Assembly (NCBI GenBank): GCA_947175145.1
Contig: CAMWLY010000010.1
Span: 1-40,853 of the forward strand
DNA from: an uncultured Muribaculaceae bacterium
GTDB taxonomy: Bacteria; Bacteroidota; Bacteroidia; Bacteroidales; Muribaculaceae
Direction: 5' to 3'
DNA length: 40,853 bases
The first letter of the stretch is position 1; each line of letters begins with the position of its first letter. This document shows, one piece after another, positions 35,238-40,853 of this stretch. A model generated the notes under the pieces. The model worked only from the letters and a program-made list of their open reading frames with translations, ran no database searches and had not been told where the DNA came from. The translations under genes were made by a program, and so were the position numbers.

Positions 35238-36555
35238 TAGATATATTCCCCACACTCCGGCCGACATCAAACACATGCTCGACCGGATCGGTGCCTCAAG
35301 TGTAGATGAGCTCTATGCCGATGTGCCCGAAGAGGTAATATTCCGTGGCGAATACGCTCTTCCGGAAGGTCTCTCGGAGTCTGAATTGCGCGAGTTCTTC
35401 AACAATCTGGGGGCGCGCAACCGCAGTTTGAAGATATTCGGAGGTCAGGGTTCTTACGATCACTATTCTCCCTCTGTGATCCGCCATCTGCTGGGTCGCT
35501 CCGAGTTCTACACAGCATATACTCCTTATCAGCCTGAAATTTCGCAGGGCACATTGCAATATATCTTCGAATATCAGTCGATGATCAGCGAACTTACAGG
35601 ACTTGAGGCTACTAATGCTTCTATGTATGATGGCGCTACCGCTGCTGCTGAAGCCGCTTTCATGATGGTCGCTTCCGCCCGTAAGCGCAACGCTGTAATC
35701 ATCTCTGCTACTGTGCCCCAGCGGATTCACGATGTGGTGCGCACTTATTGCAAGTTCCACGGTGTGGAGCTGCGTGAAGTTGGTGAAAAAGAGGGCGTGA
35801 CTGATCTCGATGCTCTCCGCGAGATGATAAAGGCCGGTGATGTGGCCGGCGTGATTCTCCCCCAGCCCAACAAGTATGGCATAATCGAGAACCTCGAAGG
35901 TGTGGCAGAAGTAATCCACGCAGAGAAAGCATTGCTTACCCTTTATTGCGATCCATCTACACTGGCGGTGCTTCGTTCACCGGCGGAATGGGGTGCTGAT
36001 ATCGCCTGCGGCGATGGCCAGTCACTCGGCATGCCCATGCAGTTCGGAGGCCCATATCTCGGATTTATGTCGACTACCAAAGCACAGCTCCGCAAAATGC
36101 CGGGACGTGTGGTCGGCGCTACTACCGATGCTCACGGCAAACGCTGCTATGTGTTGACCCTGCAGGCTCGCGAACAGCATATACGCCGCGAGAAAGCGAC
36201 CAGTAATATCTGCTCAAACCAGAGCTTGATGGCTCTTTACGCCACTATTTATCTCGCTCTTATGGGTGAATCCGGCCTTCGCGAAGTCAATGCACTTTCC
36301 GCCACCGGCGCGCGCTATCTTTATGACCGTCTGATAGAATCAGGCAAATTCACCGACCCCTTCAAGAAACCATTCCTCAAGGAGTTCACTCTGGCTACCG
36401 ATATGGATATCGATGCAGTCAATAAGAAACTTGCCGACAATGGAATAATGGGAGGCGTAAAGACCGGTGAAAATCTCATAAGCTTCGCAGTTACAGAACA
36501 AAGAACAAAAGAGGATATCGATAACCTCGTAACCCTAATGCTGAAGGAGGATTGA
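35230..36555 (+). CDS. gcvPA: Glycine dehydrogenase (decarboxylating) subunit 1, split P-protein
   Basis: This 441-residue protein is the N-terminal half of the P protein: MSNRYIPHTPADIKHMLDRIG, GQGSYDHYSPSVIRHLL, YTPYQPEISQGTLQ and NASMYDGATAAAEAA are typical. It pairs with GcvPB to decarboxylate glycine, but does not carry the PLP lysine. The ORF track starts at 35173, inside gcvH. I prefer the ATG at 35230 because homologues begin with this sequence and it gives a normal ATG with an eight-base overlap. Many bacteria carry P as one chain of about 950 residues, so the two-gene form is notable here. Confidence 0.95.
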   Translation: MSNRYIPHTPADIKHMLDRIGASSVDELYADVPEEVIFRGEYALPEGLSESELREFFNNLGARNRSLKIFGGQGSYDHYSPSVIRHLLGRSEFYTAYTPYQPEISQGTLQYIFEYQSMISELTGLEATNASMYDGATAAAEAAFMMVASARKRNAVIISATVPQRIHDVVRTYCKFHGVELREVGEKEGVTDLDALREMIKAGDVAGVILPQPNKYGIIENLEGVAEVIHAEKALLTLYCDPSTLAVLRSPAEWGADIACGDGQSLGMPMQFGGPYLGFMSTTKAQLRKMPGRVVGATTDAHGKRCYVLTLQAREQHIRREKATSNICSNQSLMALYATIYLALMGESGLREVNALSATGARYLYDRLIESGKFTDPFKKPFLKEFTLATDMDIDAVNKKLADNGIMGGVKTGENLISFAVTEQRTKEDIDNLVTLMLKED

Positions 36556-36558
36556 AAG

Positions 36559-38028
36559 ATGAAGAACTACGATAAACTGATATTCGAACTTTCGCGTCCG
36601 GGTCGCAAAGGTTATCAACTTCGCCGCAATGAATTCGGCTTCGATGCTCTCGATAATATCCCCGCGGAACTCCGCCGCAAGGATTCACCCGAGCTTCCCG
36701 AAGTGAGCGAAGGTGATGTGGTACGCCACTACACAAACCTCTCGAATAAGAATTTCGGTGTAGACACCGGTTTTTATCCTCTCGGCAGTTGCACTATGAA
36801 GTATAACCCGAAAATCAATGAGGAGTTAGCTTCTATGCCGGAGTTCGCCGGTCTGCACCCCCTGCAGCCGGTTGAAACCGCACAGGGTGCACTTGAGATG
36901 TACTACAATCTGCAGCAGGCGCTTGCAAATATAGCCGGTCTTGCAGAATTTACTCTCAACCCCTATGCCGGAGCTCATGGCGAATTAACCGGCCTGATGG
37001 TGATGCGCCAGTATCACATATCTCGCGGCGACACAAAACGCACCAAAGTAATAATCCCCGATACAGCTCACGGCACTAACCCGGCTTCTGCAATGGTAGC
37101 CGGTCTCGAAGTGGTTGAGGTTAAATCTAAACCCAACGGTTCGATCGATGTAGAGGATCTTAAGCCGCTTCTCGATGACACCGTGGCCGGCATCATGATG
37201 ACAAACCCCAATACCACCGGCATGTTTGAGGCGGAAATCCTCGAGATTGCAAAGTTGGTACATGAAGCCGGGGGTCTTCTCTATTACGATGGCGCTAATC
37301 TCAACCCGCTGCTCGGTAAAGTGCGCCCCGGAGATATGGGCTTCGATATAATGCACATCAATCTCCATAAGACATTCTCGACACCTCACGGTGGCGGAGG
37401 TCCCGGTTCAGGGCCTGTGGGTGTGGCCGCACATCTCACTGACCTGCTCCCGAATCCGCGTGTCCGCAAGATGGAAGATGGCACTTTCACCATCGATACT
37501 GACGATAGAAGCCTTGGCAATGTATCTACATTCCTCGGCAATTTCGGTGTGATGATGAAGGCTTATGCCTACATTCTCTCTCTGGGCTGCGACAACCTCA
37601 AGAATGTCGGACCGATGGCGACTCTCAACGCTAACTACATCAAGGAGTCACTCAAGGATCTCTATAAACTTCCTATAGAGGGTGCATGTAAGCATGAATT
37701 CGTGTTTGACGGGCTTGCTGATAAGTCTACCGGAGTTACCACGCTCAATGTTGCCAAGCGCCTTCTGGATTTCGGTTTCCATGCTCCTACCATCTATTTC
37801 CCGCTTCTTTTCCATGAAGCTATGATGATTGAGCCGACAGAGACAGAAAGCCTCGAGACTATCGATGAGTTTATCGATGTGATGCGCAAAGTAGCTGTAG
37901 AAGCTGCCGAGTCTCCGGAAATTCTGAAAGCTGCGCCGGTGACCACCGAGATTTCGCATCCTGATGAGACCGGAGCTGCCAAGAATCCGATTCTAAGCTA
38001 CCGCTCTCTTAAGCAACAGCAATCATGA
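36559..38028 (+). CDS. gcvPB: Glycine dehydrogenase (decarboxylating) subunit 2, split P-protein
   Basis: This 489-residue protein is the C-terminal, catalytic half of the P protein. The PLP Schiff-base lysine is Lys271 in HINLHKTFSTPHGGGGPG. Other marks are FYPLGSCTMKYNPKINE near residues 72-88 and IIPDTAHGTNPASA. It acts with GcvPA to release CO2 from glycine and load the aminomethyl group onto GcvH. It begins three bases after the gcvPA stop and overlaps the lpdA start by four bases. Confidence 0.96.
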   Translation: MKNYDKLIFELSRPGRKGYQLRRNEFGFDALDNIPAELRRKDSPELPEVSEGDVVRHYTNLSNKNFGVDTGFYPLGSCTMKYNPKINEELASMPEFAGLHPLQPVETAQGALEMYYNLQQALANIAGLAEFTLNPYAGAHGELTGLMVMRQYHISRGDTKRTKVIIPDTAHGTNPASAMVAGLEVVEVKSKPNGSIDVEDLKPLLDDTVAGIMMTNPNTTGMFEAEILEIAKLVHEAGGLLYYDGANLNPLLGKVRPGDMGFDIMHINLHKTFSTPHGGGGPGSGPVGVAAHLTDLLPNPRVRKMEDGTFTIDTDDRSLGNVSTFLGNFGVMMKAYAYILSLGCDNLKNVGPMATLNANYIKESLKDLYKLPIEGACKHEFVFDGLADKSTGVTTLNVAKRLLDFGFHAPTIYFPLLFHEAMMIEPTETESLETIDEFIDVMRKVAVEAAESPEILKAAPVTTEISHPDETGAAKNPILSYRSLKQQQS

Positions 38029-39371
38029 CACACGCCGACCTTATAATAATAGGAGCCGGCCCCGGAGGATATGAGACCGCTCTTCATGCCGCTGCCGACG
38101 GCATGAAGGTGGTACTCTTCAACGGTGGCCAACTTGGAGGCACCTGTCTCAATGCAGGTTGTATCCCCACCAAATGCATGGTGAAAGATGCAGCTGTATT
38201 CGACACACTGCATAATTATGAGGAATGGGGACTCGATAATGTAAGTTACGACCTCAATTTCAATAAGGTTATTTCACGCCGCGACGCAGTGGTAGGCCAA
38301 CTCAGAACCGGTATAGCCACTCTGCTCCAAAAAGCCGGTGTGACTATGGTAGAGGCCAAAGCCTCTTTCAAAGATGCTCACACTGTAACTGCCGATGGTC
38401 AGGATTATTCCGCCGACAATATTATAATTGCCACCGGCTCGGAATCAAAATCACTGCCTGTGCCCGGTGCCGACCAACCCTGGGTACTCGATTCAACCAA
38501 GTTGCTTCAGCTCGAATATGTGCCCGAGTCTCTGACAATAGTCGGTGGGGGTGTGATCGGTCTTGAATTTGCTTCTGTATTCGCGTCTTTCGGCTCTAAG
38601 GTCACAGTTATCGAATTCCTCAAAAACATCGCTCCTACCTTTGATGCCGACATATCCAAGCGACTTAAGCAGGCTCTTTCAAAACGAGGCATCAATATTC
38701 TGACCGGTGCTGCAGTAAAAAACCTGGAACAGACCTCTGATTATCGTATCAAGGCTACTTACGAGTGTAAAGGTAAAGAGGAGAGTATCGAGTCGAGCGA
38801 CCTGCTTATGGCTGTAGGACGCAAACCTAATATCGAGGGACTGAATCTTGAAGCGGCAGGTGTAAACTATTCTCCCCGGGGTATCGCTGTCGATGACAAT
38901 ATGCGGACCAATGTGGAGCATATATATGCAATCGGCGATGTTAATGCACGCATGATGCTTGCACATGTAGCTTCATATCAGGGCTTGAGAGCGCTTAATG
39001 CTATTTGCGGCAAAGAGGATCAAATCCGATTTGATGTGGTTCCGGCCGCTCTCTTCACAGCTCCCGAATGCGCTATGGCCGGCCTTACCGAAGAACAGTG
39101 CAAAGCTGCCGGACGCGCTGTCAAGATCGGAAAAAGTTTCTATCGCGCCAATGGCAAAGCACTTGCCATGGGTGAACCCGAAGGTCTCTGCAAGCTGATT
39201 TTTGATGCCGAAACTGATTGCCTGATCGGTGCTCATATCATGGGTGCAGATGCTGCGCTACTTGCTCAACAATGCTGCGATATGATTACCGCCAATCGCA
39301 CTCGCACCGAGATACGAGAAACCATTTTCGGTCACCCTACCCTTTCGGAAGTTATTCTCGCAGCTCTTTAA
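38025..39371 (+). CDS. lpdA: Dihydrolipoyl dehydrogenase (L protein)
   Basis: This 448-residue FAD enzyme has the N-terminal GAGPGGYETALHAA dinucleotide fold, the redox disulfide GGTCLNAGCIPTKC, an NAD-binding GGGVIGLEFAS, and the C-terminal dimer interface with the catalytic His-Glu region (GHPTLSE). It reoxidises the dihydrolipoyl arm of GcvH with NAD. Its place as the last gene of the gcv operon suggests a dedicated partner for glycine cleavage, though E3 can also serve 2-oxoacid dehydrogenases. A terminator follows 33 bases after its stop. Confidence 0.95.
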   Translation: MTHADLIIIGAGPGGYETALHAAADGMKVVLFNGGQLGGTCLNAGCIPTKCMVKDAAVFDTLHNYEEWGLDNVSYDLNFNKVISRRDAVVGQLRTGIATLLQKAGVTMVEAKASFKDAHTVTADGQDYSADNIIIATGSESKSLPVPGADQPWVLDSTKLLQLEYVPESLTIVGGGVIGLEFASVFASFGSKVTVIEFLKNIAPTFDADISKRLKQALSKRGINILTGAAVKNLEQTSDYRIKATYECKGKEESIESSDLLMAVGRKPNIEGLNLEAAGVNYSPRGIAVDDNMRTNVEHIYAIGDVNARMMLAHVASYQGLRALNAICGKEDQIRFDVVPAALFTAPECAMAGLTEEQCKAAGRAVKIGKSFYRANGKALAMGEPEGLCKLIFDAETDCLIGAHIMGADAALLAQQCCDMITANRTRTEIRETIFGHPTLSEVILAAL

Positions 39372-39403
39372 GCAGAATTAATATCAATAATTTGCCACAC
39401 ATT

Positions 39404-39440
39404 CGGGGGTGCGCCGAGCATTTGCGCACCCCCGATTTTA
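39404..39440 (+). terminator. Intrinsic terminator of the glycine cleavage operon
   Basis: CGGGGGTGCGC and GCGCACCCCCG form a perfect 11-bp stem around a 9-nt loop, followed by ATTTTA. It separates lpdA from rsmG. Confidence 0.85.
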
Positions 39441-39455
39441 TATAATATAATCCTG

Positions 39456-40079
39456 ATGGATATTATAAAGAAATATTTCCCGAATCTGACCGATGAACAG
39501 AAATCAGCGTTTGACAAGATGCTCCACCTCTATCCTGAGTGGAATGATAAAATCAACGTCGTGTCACGCAAGGATATCGCAAACCTCGAAACTAATCATA
39601 TCCTGCACTCACTGAGTATCGCCAAATTCATAAAATTCACACCCGGTAGCAAGGTGCTCGATTTCGGCACAGGAGGCGGATTCCCCGGGCTCCCCCTGGC
39701 CGTGATGTTTCCCGAAGTAAGCTTTCATCTTGTGGACCGGACAGGAAAGAAAATCCGCGTGGCAACAGAAATTGCAAATGCGTGCGGTCTTAAAAACGTA
39801 ACTTTCCAACATGGTGATGTGGCCGAAGTCAAAGAGAAATTCGATTTTGTGGTCAGCAGAGCAGTAATGCCTCAGGCCGACTTGCTCAAAATATGCAGGA
39901 AAAATATTGATACCCTGCATCAGCATAACGCTCTGCCCACCGGCCTGATAACTCTCAAGGGTGGAGATCTGCAACAGGAATTGAAATCATTAAAATCAGA
40001 TTCGAAAGTGGTGCCGGTGAGCAATTGGTTCGATGAAGACGTTTTTAAAGAAAAGTCTGTTGTTTACACCGAAGCCTGA
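39456..40079 (+). CDS. rsmG: 16S rRNA (guanine-N7) methyltransferase RsmG (GidB)
   Basis: This 207-residue protein has the RsmG pattern: YPEWNDKINVVSRKD, then the AdoMet loop VLDFGTGGGFPGLPLAVMFP, LVDRTGKKI and VVSRAVMP. It methylates N7 of G527 (E. coli numbering) in the 530 loop of 16S rRNA, and loss of this enzyme often gives low-level streptomycin resistance. Size and motifs are normal. It starts 16 bases after the gcv terminator. I see no TAnnTTTG element in that gap, so its promoter is unclear. The 70 bases after it hold only a weak AACCC/GGGTT pair. Confidence 0.95.
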   Translation: MDIIKKYFPNLTDEQKSAFDKMLHLYPEWNDKINVVSRKDIANLETNHILHSLSIAKFIKFTPGSKVLDFGTGGGFPGLPLAVMFPEVSFHLVDRTGKKIRVATEIANACGLKNVTFQHGDVAEVKEKFDFVVSRAVMPQADLLKICRKNIDTLHQHNALPTGLITLKGGDLQQELKSLKSDSKVVPVSNWFDEDVFKEKSVVYTEA

Positions 40080-40149
40080 ACCCGGTATCCTGAATGGGTT
40101 ATTCGGGTGCTGATACGAACCGACATTACATTTAATCAATGATAATACT

Positions 40150-40791
40150 ATGAAAATTGCAAAATTTGAATTCAGCCTTTTTGGCATCAATACATATATT
40201 GTAGTTGATCCCGATACACTAAAGGCTGCAATTATAGACCCGGGCATGAGTACCGAATCCGAGGAGAAAGCCATCAAGGATTTTATTGCAAAAGAAAATC
40301 TCCGGATTACCCATATCATCAACACTCACCTGCATATAGACCATGCCATTAGTGATAAAATGGCATCCGAGCTATTCGATGCTCCTATATATGCTCACGC
40401 CGACGATGAATTTCTCGGCGAAAGAATCAGTCAGCAATCTCTTATGTTTGGTCTCAACCGCAGGATAAGTGAATTTTCAATATCATCTTATTTATTCGAT
40501 GGCGAGGAGATAAGCATAGGAACCGGCAAGCTAAAGGTGCTTCATGTGCCGGGACACTCGCCAGGAAGCGTGGCTCTCTATGACAAAGAGGATAAATTTG
40601 TGATTACGGGAGATGCCTTGTTCGCAGGTTCAATCGGACGCACTGATTTACCCGGTGGCAATCACAGCCAACTTATCAATTCAATCAAAAGCAAATTACT
40701 GACTCTTCCCGACGACACAATAGTCTATCCGGGACATGGACCGGCCACCACAATCGGCAGGGAGAAGAGAAGCAATCCGTTTCTGCTATAA
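40150..40791 (+). CDS. Metallo-beta-lactamase-fold hydrolase (glyoxalase II-like)
   Basis: This 213-residue protein has the metal-binding THLHIDHA (HxHxDH), then HVPGHSPGSVALY, VITGDALFAGSIGRTDLPGG and PGHGPATTIGREKR. This spacing is typical of the glyoxalase II-like (YcbL-type) subgroup, which binds two metal ions. The natural substrate is uncertain. Short homologues can act on thioesters such as S-lactoylglutathione, but Bacteroidales generally lack glutathione, so another thioester or a persulfide is possible. It is complete and cytoplasmic, as it has no signal peptide. Confidence 0.9.
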   Translation: MKIAKFEFSLFGINTYIVVDPDTLKAAIIDPGMSTESEEKAIKDFIAKENLRITHIINTHLHIDHAISDKMASELFDAPIYAHADDEFLGERISQQSLMFGLNRRISEFSISSYLFDGEEISIGTGKLKVLHVPGHSPGSVALYDKEDKFVITGDALFAGSIGRTDLPGGNHSQLINSIKSKLLTLPDDTIVYPGHGPATTIGREKRSNPFLL

Positions 40792-40801
40792 CAGGAATAA
40801 T

Positions 40802-40853
40802 ATGAAATGCGGCCTTAATAAAAATTATAGGGTCGGAAACATGGCTGAAAATA
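40802..40853 (+). CDS. Possible start of another gene (partial)
   Basis: An open frame begins with ATG at 40802, or more likely at the in-frame ATG at 40841 (MAEN), and runs off the end of the window. Too little is visible to name it. It lies 10 bases after the hydrolase stop, so co-transcription is possible. Confidence 0.25.
   Translation, partial: MKCGLNKNYRVGNMAEN

Noticed and set aside
35296-35919. 207-residue minus-strand ORF
   Set aside because: It is antisense to gcvPA and shows no family signature.
1-40853. CRISPR arrays, tRNA genes, insertion sequences, prophage genes
   Set aside because: I looked for regular repeats, cloverleaf arms, transposase motifs and terminal repeats and saw none I could support.

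Overview
The window looks like chromosomal DNA from a gut-type Bacteroidales bacterium, possibly a Muribaculaceae relative (inference). The evidence is the repeated Bacteroidetes-type promoter element TAnnTTTG, a surface B12 system of the BtuB/BtuG type, a protein with a type IX secretion C-terminal sorting domain, type III glutamine synthetase, DapL-type lysine synthesis and an EF-G2-like paralogue. I see no tRNA, rRNA, CRISPR array, insertion sequence or phage gene.

Region 1 (1-8.8 kb) is accessory defence DNA. A HigA-like antitoxin gene, with the last codons of its likely toxin partner at the window edge, converges on a minus-strand operon. That operon reads: SNF2-family helicase, DinD-like protein, type III methyltransferase (mod), type III restriction subunit (res), and a 46-residue very acidic protein that the ORF track misses. 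The genes are almost gapless. The mod gene is broken near its 5' end at a run of seven G residues. The conserved N-terminus lies in one frame and the catalytic body in another, and one extra G would join them into 591 residues. This suggests a phase-variable type III methyltransferase caught in the OFF state, or a sequencing error in the run.

Region 2 (8.9-13.2 kb) holds a secreted leucine-rich-repeat protein, a small membrane protein, an MgtC/SapB-family protein, a two-pore-helix-type ion channel with the unusual filter TTVGSN, and a GT11-like fucosyltransferase.

Region 3 (13.25-19.7 kb) is a cobalamin uptake operon under an adenosylcobalamin riboswitch: outer-membrane receptor BtuB, surface beta-propeller lipoprotein (BtuG-like), binding lipoprotein BtuF, permease BtuC and ATPase BtuD. 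It covers the route from cell surface to cytoplasm except for TonB/ExbBD.

Region 4 (19.7-29 kb) has a GT2 glycosyltransferase that abuts, tail to tail, an EF-G paralogue lacking the catalytic G-domain histidine. These are followed by HemW and a 1534-residue modular secreted protein.

Region 5 (29-40.8 kb) is core metabolism. It contains dapF-dapL (lysine and peptidoglycan precursor), glnN (ammonia assimilation), and a five-gene glycine cleavage operon with a split P-protein (gcvT-gcvH-gcvPA-gcvPB-lpdA). It ends with rsmG, a metallo-beta-lactamase-fold hydrolase and the possible start of one more gene. Strong intrinsic terminators separate most of these units.
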